From: Acidimicrobiaceae bacterium
Lineage (GTDB): Bacteria > Actinomycetota > Acidimicrobiia > Acidimicrobiales > RAAP-2
Length of the DNA stretch: 37,132 nt
Direction of reading: 5' to 3'
Assembly: GCA_013044405.1 (NCBI GenBank)
Contig: JABEUR010000043.1
Span: 1 to 37,132 of the forward strand
Position 1 is the stretch's first letter; every line of letters begins with the position of its first letter. The translations under genes and the position numbers were made by a program. The notes below the pieces were generated by a model. It did not search any database, had not been told where the DNA came from, and worked only from the letters and a program-made list of their open reading frames with translations. Below are positions 10,106-22,613 of the stretch, one piece after another.

Positions 10106-11817
10106 TGACCAGCAACGACTGGATACAGTTCCTCCTCGTCGTGGTAGCCCTGGCGGCGACGGCACCGTTGCTCGGCTTCTACATGGCCAAGGTCTACTCG
10201 AATCAGAAGAGCCCCGGTGATTGCGTCTTCTCGCCGATCGAGCGGGGCATCTACCGCCTCTGTGGCATCGATCCCGATGGTGAACAGCGCTGGCGAACCT
10301 ACGCAATCAGTCTCTTGATGTTCTCACTCGTCTCGGTGGTGGTGCTCTACCTGTTCGAGCGCCTGCAAGGTCACCTGCCGCTCAACCCGGCTCACCTGGC
10401 GGGCGTTGCCTCGCCAACGGCGTGGAATACCGCGGTGAGTTTCCTCACGAACACCAACTGGCAGAACTACTCGGGTGAATCGACGATGTCGCTGCTCACC
10501 CAGATGACCGGACTCACGGTGCAGAACTTCCTCTCCGCCGCGGCGGGCATCGTCGTGGCGATCGCGTTGGTGCGCGGCATCGTGCGGGGTCGCTCCAAGA
10601 CGATCGGGAACTTCTGGGTCGATCTCACCCGCACCGTCACCCGGATCCTGCTGCCCCTCAGCATCCTGGCGGCGATCGTGCTGGTGGCGAGCGACGTCAT
10701 CCAGAACCTTGGAGCCAACCACGTCATCCACACCCTGGCGGGTGGCCATCAGACCCTGCCGTCTGGCGCGATCGGGACCCAAGAGGCAATCAAGGATCTC
10801 GGCACCAACGGTGGAGGTCCCTTCAACGCCAACTCGGCCCACCCGTTCGAGAACCCCAACGGCTTCACCAACCTCTTCGAGATCTGGCTCCTACTCGTCA
10901 TCCCCTTCGCCCTTCCCTTCACCTTCGGCAAGATGGCCGGCAAGGTCCGCCAGGGCATCGCGGTGCTCGCGGCAATGCTCATCCTCTGGATGGGCTCGGG
11001 GATCGCTGTGATGTTGCTCGAGACCAACGCCAACCACGCAATCGGACCTGGGGTCACCCAGAAGGCGAGTGCCACGACCCTTGGTGGGAACTTGGTCGGC
11101 AAGGAGCTACGCTTCGGCGCCGGCCCGTCGGCGCTTTTCAACTCGTCGGCGACGGGCACGTCGACCGGGGCGGTCGACTCGATGAGCGATAGCTACACCG
11201 CCCTCGGTGGAGGAGTCCTGCTCTTCAACATGATGCTGGGCGAGGTCAGTCCGGGGGGCACCGGGTCGGGGCTCTACGGCATGCTGATACTGGCCATCTT
11301 GAGCGTCTTCATCGCTGGCTTGATGGTGGGACGAACGCCGGAGTACCTGGGCAAGAAGATCCAAGCGGCCGAGATGAAGCTCGTGGTGCTTTACGTGCTC
11401 ATCGTGCCCTTCGCCGCGCTGGGTTTCGCCGCGCTGTCGATCATGCTCAGCTCGGGGCGTGCGTCGATCGCCAATCCCGGAGCCCACGGGTTGACCGAGA
11501 TGATCTACGCCTTCACCTCAGCGTCGAACAACAATGGTTCGGCGTTCGCGGGTTTCAATGGAGCGACCACGTACTTCAACACGACGTTGGGGTTCTGCAT
11601 GCTGATCGGCCGCTTCGCCGTGATGATCCCCGTGCTCGCCATTGCCGGATCGCTCGGGCGCAAGCAGACGGTGCCGGACTCGGCGGGCACCCTGCCCACC
11701 GACACACCACTCTTCGCCACCCTGCTCACCGGCGTCACCGTGATCATCGTCGGCCTGACCTACTTCCCGGTCTTGGCCCTCGGCCCACTCGTCGAACACT
11801 TCGTCAACCACGTATAG
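10105..11817 (+). CDS. kdpA: potassium-transporting ATPase subunit KdpA
   Basis: MTSNDWIQFLLVVVALAATAPLLGFYMAKVY; GTNGGGPFNANSAHPFENPN. Track ORF start (9952) is too far upstream. Confidence 0.97.
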   Translation: MTSNDWIQFLLVVVALAATAPLLGFYMAKVYSNQKSPGDCVFSPIERGIYRLCGIDPDGEQRWRTYAISLLMFSLVSVVVLYLFERLQGHLPLNPAHLAGVASPTAWNTAVSFLTNTNWQNYSGESTMSLLTQMTGLTVQNFLSAAAGIVVAIALVRGIVRGRSKTIGNFWVDLTRTVTRILLPLSILAAIVLVASDVIQNLGANHVIHTLAGGHQTLPSGAIGTQEAIKDLGTNGGGPFNANSAHPFENPNGFTNLFEIWLLLVIPFALPFTFGKMAGKVRQGIAVLAAMLILWMGSGIAVMLLETNANHAIGPGVTQKASATTLGGNLVGKELRFGAGPSALFNSSATGTSTGAVDSMSDSYTALGGGVLLFNMMLGEVSPGGTGSGLYGMLILAILSVFIAGLMVGRTPEYLGKKIQAAEMKLVVLYVLIVPFAALGFAALSIMLSSGRASIANPGAHGLTEMIYAFTSASNNNGSAFAGFNGATTYFNTTLGFCMLIGRFAVMIPVLAIAGSLGRKQTVPDSAGTLPTDTPLFATLLTGVTVIIVGLTYFPVLALGPLVEHFVNHV

Positions 11818-11826
11818 GAGTTTGTC

Positions 11827-13908
11827 GTGACCACCATTGAACAAACACCAGCCGACCAGCTCGCTAAGCCAGGCTCGGACAAGCGACGCCGGGCCTCGTC
11901 CTTCGACGGACCACTTCTTCGTCAGGCGTCGCTCGACGCCCTGAGGAAGTTGACGCCCTCGCACATGGTGAGGAACCCCGTGATGTTCACTGTCGAAGTC
12001 ACGAGCGTGCTGGCCTTCGCCTTCTGGATCAAAGACTTCGGTCGGTCGAGCGGCGCGACGAACGTGTTCGCGGGGGTGACCGTCGCGTGGCTGATCATCA
12101 CGGTCTGGTTCGCCAACCTGGCCGAGGCGGTCGCCGAAGGTCGCGGCAAGGCCCAGGCCGATGCCCTGCGCAAGACCCGGGCCGACACCATCGCGCGAGT
12201 ACTGCGTAACGGGGTCATGGTCGAGGTGTCTTCATCGGACCTTCGCAAGGGCGACGTCTGCGAGGTCGTCGCGGGCGAGGTGATTCCGGGCGACGGAGAG
12301 ATCATCGAGGGTATCGCCACGGTCGATGAGTCCGCGATCACCGGCGAGTCGGCTCCGGTGATCCGAGAATCGGGCGGAGACCGATCCGCGGTGACCGGCG
12401 GGACCCGGGTGTTGTCGGACCGGATACTCGTTCGCATCTCGTCCAATCCTGGCGAGACGTTCCTCGATCGCATGATTGCGCTGGTCGAAGGGGCGAGTCG
12501 TCAAAAGACGCCCAACGAGATCGCCCTGGACATCTTGTTGGCGGGTCTTACGCTCGTGTTCGTCATCGCGATCGTGACGCTGCAACCGTTCGCGATCTAC
12601 TCGAATGCGGCACAGTCGGTCGTGGTGCTCGTCGCGCTCTTCGTGTGTCTCATACCGACCACGATCGGGGCGCTACTGAGCGCCATCGGCATCGCCGGCA
12701 TGGACCGTCTGGTGCAACGTAACGTGCTTGCGATGTCGGGCCGAGCCGTCGAAGCGGCGGGTGACTGTTCGACCTTGCTGCTCGACAAGACTGGAACCAT
12801 CACCTTCGGCAATCGCCAGGCGGTGGCCCTGTTCGCCATGGATGGGGTCGATCCACGAGAGCTCGCCGGAGCCGCACTCCAGTCGAGCCTCGCCGATGAG
12901 ACACCCGAGGGCCGCTCGATCGTCACGCTCGTCGAACGCGAGTACGAGATGAGTTCCGAGCTGAGTCCCGATGCTGTCCTGGTCCCGTTCACGGCGCAGA
13001 CCCGCATGAGCGGGGTCGACTTCGACGGACGCCAGATCAGGAAGGGCGCCGGATCGATGGTCTCCGCCTGGGTCACGTCCCAGGGCGGCGTCGCTCCGGT
13101 GCGTCTCGAAGAGGTTGTCAACTCCATCGCGCAAAAGGGCGGCACACCCTTGGTCGTCGCAGAAGGACCCAAAGTGCTCGGCGTCATCTACCTCAAGGAC
13201 ATCGTCAAGCCCGGGATGGCGGAACGATTCGAGCTACTGCGCCGAATGGGTATCCGAACGGTCATGATCACCGGAGACAATCCCCAGACTGCGGCCGCCA
13301 TCGCCACTGAAGCCGGTGTTGACGACTTCCTCGCCGAAGCGACGCCCGAGGACAAGATGGCCCTGATTAAGAAGGAGCAGGCCGGCGGGCACCTCGTCGC
13401 GATGACCGGTGACGGCACCAACGACGCGCCAGCCCTCGCCCAGGCCGACGTCGGCGTGGCGATGAACACTGGCACCCAGGCCGCCAAGGAGGCTGGCAAC
13501 ATGGTCGACCTCGACTCGGACCCCACCAAGTTGATCGAGATCGTCGAGATCGGCAAGCAACTGCTCATCACCCGCGGATCGCTCACCACCTTCTCCATCA
13601 CCAACGACATCGCCAAGTTCTTCGCCATTGTCCCGGCGATGTTCGTCGGGGTGTTCCCGCCGCTTCGCGCGCTGAACGTCATGCACTTGGCCAGTCCGCA
13701 CTCGGCGATTCTGTCGGCGGTCATCTTCAACGCGCTCGTCATCGTGGCGCTGATCCCGTTGGCGTTGCGCGGAGTACGTTTCCGCGCCACCGGCGCCGCG
13801 GCGATTCTGCGGCGCAATCTTTTCATCTACGGACTGGGAGGGGCGATCGTGCCATTCATCGGAATCAAGGTCATCGACGTCGTGATTACTGCCATGGGGA
13901 TCCGCTGA
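11827..13908 (+). CDS. kdpB: potassium-transporting P-type ATPase subunit KdpB
   Basis: DKTGTIT phosphorylation motif, [20 protein letters not shown]. Confidence 0.97.
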   Translation: MTTIEQTPADQLAKPGSDKRRRASSFDGPLLRQASLDALRKLTPSHMVRNPVMFTVEVTSVLAFAFWIKDFGRSSGATNVFAGVTVAWLIITVWFANLAEAVAEGRGKAQADALRKTRADTIARVLRNGVMVEVSSSDLRKGDVCEVVAGEVIPGDGEIIEGIATVDESAITGESAPVIRESGGDRSAVTGGTRVLSDRILVRISSNPGETFLDRMIALVEGASRQKTPNEIALDILLAGLTLVFVIAIVTLQPFAIYSNAAQSVVVLVALFVCLIPTTIGALLSAIGIAGMDRLVQRNVLAMSGRAVEAAGDCSTLLLDKTGTITFGNRQAVALFAMDGVDPRELAGAALQSSLADETPEGRSIVTLVEREYEMSSELSPDAVLVPFTAQTRMSGVDFDGRQIRKGAGSMVSAWVTSQGGVAPVRLEEVVNSIAQKGGTPLVVAEGPKVLGVIYLKDIVKPGMAERFELLRRMGIRTVMITGDNPQTAAAIATEAGVDDFLAEATPEDKMALIKKEQAGGHLVAMTGDGTNDAPALAQADVGVAMNTGTQAAKEAGNMVDLDSDPTKLIEIVEIGKQLLITRGSLTTFSITNDIAKFFAIVPAMFVGVFPPLRALNVMHLASPHSAILSAVIFNALVIVALIPLALRGVRFRATGAAAILRRNLFIYGLGGAIVPFIGIKVIDVVITAMGIR

Positions 13909-14507
13909 TGCGGCGCCTCGTCCTCCCGGCCCTGCTGCTCACCGTGGTGATGACCGTCCTCCTCGGTCTCGTGTATCCGCTGGTGATGACGGGCGTCTTG
14001 CAGGTCGCATTTAACGGTCAGGCCAACGGTTCGCTGGTGAAGTCCCACGGCGCTGTGGTGGGATCGGCCCTGATCGGGCAGAACTTCACCAACGCGAAGG
14101 GTCAGCCCCTCGTGCAATACTTCCAACCGCGTCCCTCGGCCGCGGGGGCCAATGGTTACGACGCGATGGCTTCGGGTGGATCGAACCTGGGTCCTTCGAA
14201 CCCCAAACTCGTCGCCCAGGTGAAGAGCGCCGAGGCGGCGTACCGTGCGTTCAACGCCGTGCCGGCGAACGTCAAGGTGCCATCAGATGCGGTGACTACC
14301 TCGGGGTCGGGTCTGGACCCCGACATCTCCATCGACAACGCCCGACTGCAAGCGCCTCGGGTGGCCAGAGCGAGGAACCTTCCGCTCGCCACCGTCGACC
14401 GGCTGATCGTTGAAGCAACCCAGAACCGCATCCTCGGTATCATGGGCGAACCAGTGGTCAACGTACTCCGACTGAACATCCTGCTCGACCAACTACCTGG
14501 TTCATAG
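13908..14507 (+). CDS. kdpC: potassium-transporting ATPase subunit KdpC
   Basis: [63 protein letters not shown]. Confidence 0.96.
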   Translation: MRRLVLPALLLTVVMTVLLGLVYPLVMTGVLQVAFNGQANGSLVKSHGAVVGSALIGQNFTNAKGQPLVQYFQPRPSAAGANGYDAMASGGSNLGPSNPKLVAQVKSAEAAYRAFNAVPANVKVPSDAVTTSGSGLDPDISIDNARLQAPRVARARNLPLATVDRLIVEATQNRILGIMGEPVVNVLRLNILLDQLPGS

Positions 14508-14517
14508 GGAGGTCACC

Positions 14518-17031
14518 TTGAGCGGAAAGCTGAGGATCTACCTCGGTGCGGCGCCCGGTGTTGGCAAGACGTACGCGATGCTGGACGAGGGCAGACGCCG
14601 ACGGGACCGGGGTACCGACGTGGTGGTGGGCTACGTCGAGACCCACGGACGCCTCCATACCGCTGCACTCGTGGAGGGACTCGAGGTCTTCCCGCGACGT
14701 CAGATCCTCTATCGCGGCTCCGCGCTCGAAGAGATGGACGTCGCGGGACTGTTGCGCCGTGCCCCCCAGGTCGTCCTGGTAGACGAACTGGCCCACACCA
14801 ACGCCCCGGGCGACGAGAACGAGAAGCGCTGGCAGGATGTTCGCCAGTTGCTCGATGCCGGCCTCGAGGTGATATCGACCGTGAACCTCCAACATCTCGA
14901 GAGCGTGAACGACGTCGTTGAGAACATCACCGGGATACGCCAGCGAGAGACGGTGCCCGACGCCTTCGTTCGAGGCGCCGAACAGATCCAGCTCGTCGAT
15001 ATGACCCCCGAGGCACTGCGCAGGCGCCTCGCCCACGGCAACGTCTATCCGGCCGAACGGATCGATGCAGCACTCACCAACTTCTTTCGTCCAGGTAATT
15101 TGGCCGCACTGAGAGAGCTGGCCCTGTTGTGGCTGGCTGATCGGGTCGATGATGAGATCCAGGCCTACCGTGAACGCCACAACATTGACCACGCCTGGGA
15201 GACTCGCGAGCGGATCGTGGTCGCCGTCACCGGGACCGAGACCTCGGAGCGACTGATCCGGCGCGGTTCGCGGATGGCCGCGCGATCGCGAGCGGAACTG
15301 GTTGGTGTGCACGTTCGTCATGACGACGGACTGCACTCGTCGAGCGACGCTGGCCTCGACCACGCCGTGGCCCTGCTCGAGGAGCTCGGTGGTCGATTCG
15401 TCGAAGTCGTGAGCGCCGATGTGGCGTCGGCACTGGTCACCGTGGCCAGGGGTGAGAACGCTACCCAGTTGATGATCGGTGCGACTTCCAAATCGAGGCT
15501 CGCCGCATTGTTCCAAGGTTCGATTGTGGCGCGCTGCGTTAACCTGGCCCGCGGTGAGATCGACCTGCACGTCATCAGCACCGAGCGATCTCAGCCGGAG
15601 TATGTCCCCAAGGTCAGTCGGTGGCGCTCACCCTTCCCTCTTCCGCTGCATCGGGTTCTGACGTCGGTCGCGATCGGGGTCGTGGCGTTCTCGGCGCTGA
15701 CCGGGCTCCTGGCGGGCGGGGGCTCCGGGACCCTGGCCCTGGCCCTGAGCGCCTATCTGCTCGTGGTCATCACCGTGGCCGCGATCGGGGGGTTGATCCC
15801 CGGACTGGGCGCGGCCATCGTGGCATTCTTGGTCACGAATTGGGAGTTCGCACCACCGTTGCACACGCTCACGATTGCCAATCCGCGAGATCTCTTGGCC
15901 CTACTCTCCTTCTTGGCCGCGGCGCTCAGTGTGAGCTCTTTCGTCGATTTGGCGGCCCGACGGACGACGACCGCACTGCGCGCCGAGCGCGACGCGCGCG
16001 CACTCGCCCGCCTGGCTCGGCACATCTCCGAAGGTGAGAACGCGCTGCCGTCGATGCTCAGCGAGATCGTGCACGCCTTCGAACTCAAGGGGGCAGTACT
16101 GCGTCGTATCAACGATGCCAATGAACGTGCCATGTCCATCGGCGAGATCGGCGAAGACGCGATCGTGCTCGAGATCGGCGACGGCTATGAACTGATCGTC
16201 GACGGGCGACCTCTCGACCCTGAGGGGCGCGGTCTGTTGGTCGCGGTTTCGGCGCAACTGGTGGTGGCACTCGAACACCGCCGTCTCGAGCTCGAGGCCG
16301 TCGAGCGAGAGTCGCTCATCGAAGCGGATGAACTGCGCGCCTCGTTGCTGGCGGCGGTCAGCCACGACCTGCGCACCCCTCTGGCCTCGATCAAGGCCGC
16401 GGTCACGACCATCCTTGACGCCCCCGAACGCTTGACCAAGGGCCAGTTGAGAGAACTTCTCGAGGGTATCGACTCCGAATCGGACCGATTGAACGGCTTG
16501 GTCGGCGACCTGCTCGACATGAGCCGGATTCAAGAGGGTTCCGTCGATCTCGTTTCGGTAGAAGTCGAACTCGGTGAGCTGGCCCGGCGCGCGGTGGCTG
16601 AAGCGCTCGGTGGGGCAGAGGCTCCGGCTAGTTCGGTGACGTGCCACCTGGCCCACGACGTCGTCGTGACGAGCGACCCGGTGCTGATCGAGCGGATCAT
16701 CTGCAACCTCGTACTGAACGCCTTGCTCCACGGAGGAGGAAGCGACGTCGTGGTCGATATCGATGTGCTGGGCGACGTCGCCGCGGTGCGAGTCATCGAC
16801 CACGGACCGGGTATCGCTCCAGAACAGCGCGCCACGACGTTTCGGCCCTTCCAACGTCACGGCGACGTCGCTTCCGGGCACGGTGTCGGATTGGGCCTGG
16901 CGATCGCCGACGGTTTTGCGAAGTCGCTTGGAGGACGACTCGAGATCGAAGACACGCCCGGGGGAGGGTGCACGATGGTGTTGAGCATCCCCTTGGTTCG
17001 TGGCGCCGATGCTGCGAAGGGGCAGCGGTGA
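14518..17031 (+). CDS. kdpD: osmosensitive K+ channel sensor histidine kinase KdpD
   Basis: TTG start; GAAPGVGKTYAMLDEG, USP-like domain, SHDLRTPLASIKAAVTTI, HATPase domain; 837 aa. Confidence 0.95.
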   Translation: MSGKLRIYLGAAPGVGKTYAMLDEGRRRRDRGTDVVVGYVETHGRLHTAALVEGLEVFPRRQILYRGSALEEMDVAGLLRRAPQVVLVDELAHTNAPGDENEKRWQDVRQLLDAGLEVISTVNLQHLESVNDVVENITGIRQRETVPDAFVRGAEQIQLVDMTPEALRRRLAHGNVYPAERIDAALTNFFRPGNLAALRELALLWLADRVDDEIQAYRERHNIDHAWETRERIVVAVTGTETSERLIRRGSRMAARSRAELVGVHVRHDDGLHSSSDAGLDHAVALLEELGGRFVEVVSADVASALVTVARGENATQLMIGATSKSRLAALFQGSIVARCVNLARGEIDLHVISTERSQPEYVPKVSRWRSPFPLPLHRVLTSVAIGVVAFSALTGLLAGGGSGTLALALSAYLLVVITVAAIGGLIPGLGAAIVAFLVTNWEFAPPLHTLTIANPRDLLALLSFLAAALSVSSFVDLAARRTTTALRAERDARALARLARHISEGENALPSMLSEIVHAFELKGAVLRRINDANERAMSIGEIGEDAIVLEIGDGYELIVDGRPLDPEGRGLLVAVSAQLVVALEHRRLELEAVERESLIEADELRASLLAAVSHDLRTPLASIKAAVTTILDAPERLTKGQLRELLEGIDSESDRLNGLVGDLLDMSRIQEGSVDLVSVEVELGELARRAVAEALGGAEAPASSVTCHLAHDVVVTSDPVLIERIICNLVLNALLHGGGSDVVVDIDVLGDVAAVRVIDHGPGIAPEQRATTFRPFQRHGDVASGHGVGLGLAIADGFAKSLGGRLEIEDTPGGGCTMVLSIPLVRGADAAKGQR

Positions 17032-17720
17032 CGACCATCCTCCTGGTCGACGACGACAAGTCCCTCGTTCGAGCGCTCAGCATAGGTTTGGGCGCCTTTG
17101 GTTATCTGGTCGAGGTGGCGACCAACGGCGTGGAGGCGATCACCTCGGCCGCGCGGGTGTTGCCAGACTTGCTCTTGGTGGATCTGGGGCTGCCGGAGTT
17201 GTCAGGTATCGAAGTGATCACCGCCATACGTGCGTGGAGCGACGTGCCCATCATTGTCCTGTCTGCGAGGCCACAAGAGGCGGTCAAGGTGGCGGCCCTC
17301 GATGCCGGCGCCGACGACTACCTCACCAAGCCCTTTGGGATCAATGAACTGCTCGCGCGGATCAGGGCATCCCTGCGCCGATCCTCGCGAGCAGATGAGG
17401 AGAGCGTCGTGCGAGCTGGTGAACTGACGATCGACCTGGCGGCTCGGCTCGTGCTCCGAGGCGATGTAGCAGTGCACCTCACCCCTAAGGAGTGGGGGGC
17501 GCTAGCGGTACTGGTGCGCAACCGGGGGCGCCTGGTCAGCCAACAGGCACTCCTCGAACAGGTGTGGGGTCCGGGATACTCGGGTGAGAGTGAGTACCTC
17601 CGCACACTCTTCTCACGCTTGCGCAAGAAACTCGAGAACGACCCAGCCTCGCCGGTGCATCTGATCACCGAGCCAGGAGTCGGGTACCGCTTCGAGATCG
17701 GCGCGGTCATTGCGGAGTAG
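17028..17720 (+). CDS. kdpE: response regulator KdpE (OmpR family)
   Basis: VTTILLVDDDKSLVRALSIGLGAFGY, DLGLPELSGIEVI, winged-helix C-terminus; GTGA overlap with kdpD. Confidence 0.93.
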   Translation: MTTILLVDDDKSLVRALSIGLGAFGYLVEVATNGVEAITSAARVLPDLLLVDLGLPELSGIEVITAIRAWSDVPIIVLSARPQEAVKVAALDAGADDYLTKPFGINELLARIRASLRRSSRADEESVVRAGELTIDLAARLVLRGDVAVHLTPKEWGALAVLVRNRGRLVSQQALLEQVWGPGYSGESEYLRTLFSRLRKKLENDPASPVHLITEPGVGYRFEIGAVIAE

Positions 17721-17837
17721 TCATCTGAGTATCGCTGGGAGCTGAAGGACCACGACCTAGCGGGGCTAGGTAAAGTCTGCGAATTAGTGTCGAGTGGATG
17801 AGCGCCTGGCATTCTCGAATCGGCCGATAGGCGCGCC

Positions 17838-19514
17838 GTGAGTCTGGTGGATCGTACATCGAAGTCGAGTCCTCGTCGGATCACTCCGAGGGTTCGACTT
17901 TCGCTTCGTGCGGCGTTCTGTTTGACCACGCCGTTAGTGATCGGACTGATCATCGGGCAGCGATCCTACGGGACCCTGGTGGCCCTCGGGTCCCTGTGGG
18001 GAGTGAGCCAGGACGGCCTAGATCGCTGGCGGATACGCGCACCGCGTCTCCAGGGCGTGGCGATCGCCTCGGGAGTCGGCGTGGTCGTCGGGTCGGAGTT
18101 CGTCACCCTGGTCAGTTCGCCCTGGGCGCTCATCGCGCTCTTGGGGGTTGTCGCGTTCGTCGCTGGAGTAATCGAGGCCTCACTGTGGTCGAGTGCGGGC
18201 ATGTACGTGTTGTTGGGCACCATCATTGGTGGCGGCCTCGGCTTCGCCGGTCGTACGTGGCAGGCCGCTTTGGCGATCTCACTAGGAGTCTTGTGGGTCT
18301 ACGCAGTCGCCAGCCTCACCGATCGACGGAGTCGACTGCTCGATCAACGTTCGAGTCTCTTTCACGCCTTTCGCGCGCTCGCCAATCTGCTCGAAGGTGC
18401 TGACACCGTTCAGTTGGAGGCGTTGCGCTCGCGCGCGGTCGTGGTGCTCGATACGGCCCAGGACGTCATCGGCACCGAACAGGTCGACGCGCACGATGAC
18501 GAAATGGTCGCTCTGTACCAGGGTTTCGTCGTCGCGCTGCAATTGGGCGAACTTTCGTCGTACCTGGCGAGCAAGGGCGAGGCCGTCGAAGCAAGGGTCG
18601 CTGAGGCACTTCGCGACATCGGCGCGGTGATCCGTTACGAGAGCGGTCGGGGCGGTCTCGCGCAGATCGATCGCTATCGAGAGAGCTTCGCTGACGACGA
18701 AGCTCTCGTGGCGGGTGCGTTCCTCGCGGCCGCGTTGCGCTACCCCGACCCGGCCCAACTCAAGGACGTTCGGACCTTTCGCTCGACGATTTACCGGCTT
18801 CCGATGTTCGACCGCCTCCGATTCGCCGTACTGCTCTCGGGCGCGATATTGGTGGCGGCGGTGATCTCGCATCTCTTGGAGGGTCCCAAGGGCTACTGGC
18901 TACCCATGAGTGTCGCTTTCATCCTGCGACCCGATCTCGGTCCCGTCGTTCGCCGAGCGGTCGCTCGTACGATTGGAACTCTGGCCGGGGTCGGTATCGC
19001 TGCTCTGATCGCGCTGCTGGGCAATCCCGAGATCCTTCTGATCGTGCTGTGTTGTGCGATGGCGGCATCGGTTCCCCTAGCGGCCCAGCGCAGCCACGCC
19101 CTCACGGTCATGGTCTTCACGCCGATCGTCTTCGTGTTCATCGGCGTGCTCGGTTCGGACCAGAATCTCTTCGTACCCCGGATCGTCGACACGGTGATTG
19201 CGGCGGTCATTGTCTTGTTCATCGACTTCGTGCTCTGGCTCCACGCGCCGTCGCTGCGTCCGCGCCAACTGGTGGAACAGGCGAACGTGGCGACCTTGAA
19301 CTACCAGCGCACGACGCCACAGAGCGATGCCGTCACGCGCCATTCGTTACGTCGTAACGCCTTGCGTGTAGTGACCCGTGCTCGCGCTTCGATTGAACAG
19401 GCCCAAGCGGAGCCCCACCTGTTCGGCGCGCGCGATCCGTCGTTGGCCGACCGTCTTGACCTGCTCATCGGTCTGATCGATCTGCACACGTTGGAGTTGA
19501 TCGAAGGCGCTTGA
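17838..19514 (+). CDS. FUSC-family (aromatic acid exporter/YccS-like) membrane protein
   Basis: Two hydrophobic blocks with GYWLPMSVAFILRPDLGPVVRRAVARTIGTLAGVGIAALIA motif. Confidence 0.85.
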   Translation: MSLVDRTSKSSPRRITPRVRLSLRAAFCLTTPLVIGLIIGQRSYGTLVALGSLWGVSQDGLDRWRIRAPRLQGVAIASGVGVVVGSEFVTLVSSPWALIALLGVVAFVAGVIEASLWSSAGMYVLLGTIIGGGLGFAGRTWQAALAISLGVLWVYAVASLTDRRSRLLDQRSSLFHAFRALANLLEGADTVQLEALRSRAVVVLDTAQDVIGTEQVDAHDDEMVALYQGFVVALQLGELSSYLASKGEAVEARVAEALRDIGAVIRYESGRGGLAQIDRYRESFADDEALVAGAFLAAALRYPDPAQLKDVRTFRSTIYRLPMFDRLRFAVLLSGAILVAAVISHLLEGPKGYWLPMSVAFILRPDLGPVVRRAVARTIGTLAGVGIAALIALLGNPEILLIVLCCAMAASVPLAAQRSHALTVMVFTPIVFVFIGVLGSDQNLFVPRIVDTVIAAVIVLFIDFVLWLHAPSLRPRQLVEQANVATLNYQRTTPQSDAVTRHSLRRNALRVVTRARASIEQAQAEPHLFGARDPSLADRLDLLIGLIDLHTLELIEGA

Positions 19515-19539
19515 GGCCGTTGCGAGCGCCCTCGATCGA

Positions 19540-20520
19540 TCACGAGAGGGTGATGAGGTCCACTCTCTCCATGACTTCGTCGCTCAAGAGCTCCATGGCA
19601 TCGAGTGCGGACATGTTCTCTCGTACCTGGGCAGCCGAAGAAGCGCCGGTGATCACCGTCGATACGTTGGGGTTCTTCGCGCACCACGCCAGCGAAAACT
19701 GGGCGAGGGTGACGCCCAATTCGTCAGCGATGACCTTTAACTGGGCGACCTTCTTGTTGCGCCCCTGATCGGTGAGCATCCCCTTTAGCCACTCGTAACC
19801 GGGCAGGGTGGCTCGAGAACCTTCGGGTACGCCATTGAGATACTTGCCCGTGAGTAGCCCCGAGGAAAGTGGAGACCAGATCGTGGTACCAAGACCAATG
19901 TCCTCGTAGAGCCGCTGGTACTCCTTTTCGACCCGCTCTCGCCACAAGATGTTGTACTGCGGCTGTTCCATGAGTGGTTTGTGCAGGTGGTGCCTGTCCG
20001 CAATGTCATAGGCGGCTCGAATCTCGTCCGCACTCCACTCCGAGGTGCCCCAATAGAGGGCCTTGCCCTGGGAGATCATGTCGCTCATCGCCCACACCGT
20101 CTCCTCAATCGGGGTCCGGGGGTCGGGTCGGTGACAAAAGACCAAGTCCACGAAGTCCAGTCCGAAGCGCTCCAAAGATCCGTCGATGCCTTGGCTGAGG
20201 TACTTGCGGTTCAGTGTGTTCTTCATGTTGGGTATGTTGTTCAGCCCCCAGAACAGCTTGGTCGACACGATGTACTCGTTTCGCTTCCAACCCAGTTCAC
20301 GAAACGCCGATCCCATGACGCGTTCGGATTCACCCGCCGCGTAGCTTTCGGCGTTGTCGAAGAAGTTGACGCCTGCTTCCTTGGCGGCGTCGAGACATTC
20401 GGCGGCCTGCTGGGCCGTCTCAATCTGGTCACTGTTGGCGAACGTCACCCAACTGCCAAAGGACAGGACGCTCACGCGCAGTCCTGAACGGCCGAGACGT
20501 CGATATTCCATGGGGGGCAT
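19540..20520 (-). CDS. aldo/keto reductase, voltage-gated K+ channel beta-subunit-like
   Basis: [65 protein letters not shown]. Confidence 0.9.
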   Translation of the reverse strand: MPPMEYRRLGRSGLRVSVLSFGSWVTFANSDQIETAQQAAECLDAAKEAGVNFFDNAESYAAGESERVMGSAFRELGWKRNEYIVSTKLFWGLNNIPNMKNTLNRKYLSQGIDGSLERFGLDFVDLVFCHRPDPRTPIEETVWAMSDMISQGKALYWGTSEWSADEIRAAYDIADRHHLHKPLMEQPQYNILWRERVEKEYQRLYEDIGLGTTIWSPLSSGLLTGKYLNGVPEGSRATLPGYEWLKGMLTDQGRNKKVAQLKVIADELGVTLAQFSLAWCAKNPNVSTVITGASSAAQVRENMSALDAMELLSDEVMERVDLITLS

Positions 20521-20580
20521 GATTCTCTCCTTGTTTGGGGTGACTTGGCGTGCGCGGTGACTTGGCGGAGTGCTCGAGAA

Positions 20581-20733
20581 CTACGAAGCCGGATTCCTGG
20601 CCACGTCCGGCCACCGTTCGAACGAAATCGGTCCCGACGACTTGGACTTCTTGAGAACCTTCATCAGCACCATAATCGTCGCTGCGAGGATGACCAGCGC
20701 CGCCACTCTGAACACTGTTTTGAGTACGCCCAC
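20581..20733 (-). CDS. putative small membrane protein (50 aa)
   Basis: GTG start; MGVLKTVFRVAALVILAATIMVLMKVLKKSKSSGPISFERWPDVARNPAS; -10-like TAACTT 7 nt upstream of GTG. Confidence 0.55.
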   Translation of the reverse strand: MGVLKTVFRVAALVILAATIMVLMKVLKKSKSSGPISFERWPDVARNPAS

Positions 20734-20760
20734 ACTCTCTAAGTTAGTGCGCCGCCACTC

Positions 20761-20788
20761 TGGACAATTCGCTCAAAGCGGGTAGGAT
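20761..20788 (+). promoter_or_regulatory. putative promoter of leuA leader (-35 TGGACA 20761-20766, 16 bp spacer, -10 TAGGAT 20783-20788)
   Basis: Near-consensus hexamers; -10 ends 6 nt before leader-peptide GTG. Confidence 0.6.
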
Positions 20789-20794
20789 GGGAGT

Positions 20795-20830
20795 GTGACA
20801 ACTGGCCAGAGCGAGTTACTGCTGCGATAG
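20795..20830 (+). CDS. leuA attenuation leader peptide MTTGQSELLLR (GTG start)
   Basis: GTG ACA ACT GGC CAG AGC GAG TTA CTG CTG CGA TAG; three consecutive Leu codons followed by terminator and leuA. Confidence 0.8.
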   Translation: MTTGQSELLLR

Positions 20831-22588
<1,758 letters not shown>

Positions 22589-22613
22589 ACATGAGGTCTA
22601 TTAACCTGATGTG

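Noticed and set aside
14458-15570. 370-aa minus ORF antisense to kdpD
   Set aside because: Antisense to conserved KdpD domain; no recognisable motifs
16641-17028. N-terminal extension of the kdpE ORF in the track
   Set aside because: Overlaps kdpD out of frame; Arg-rich; true KdpE start is GTG 17028
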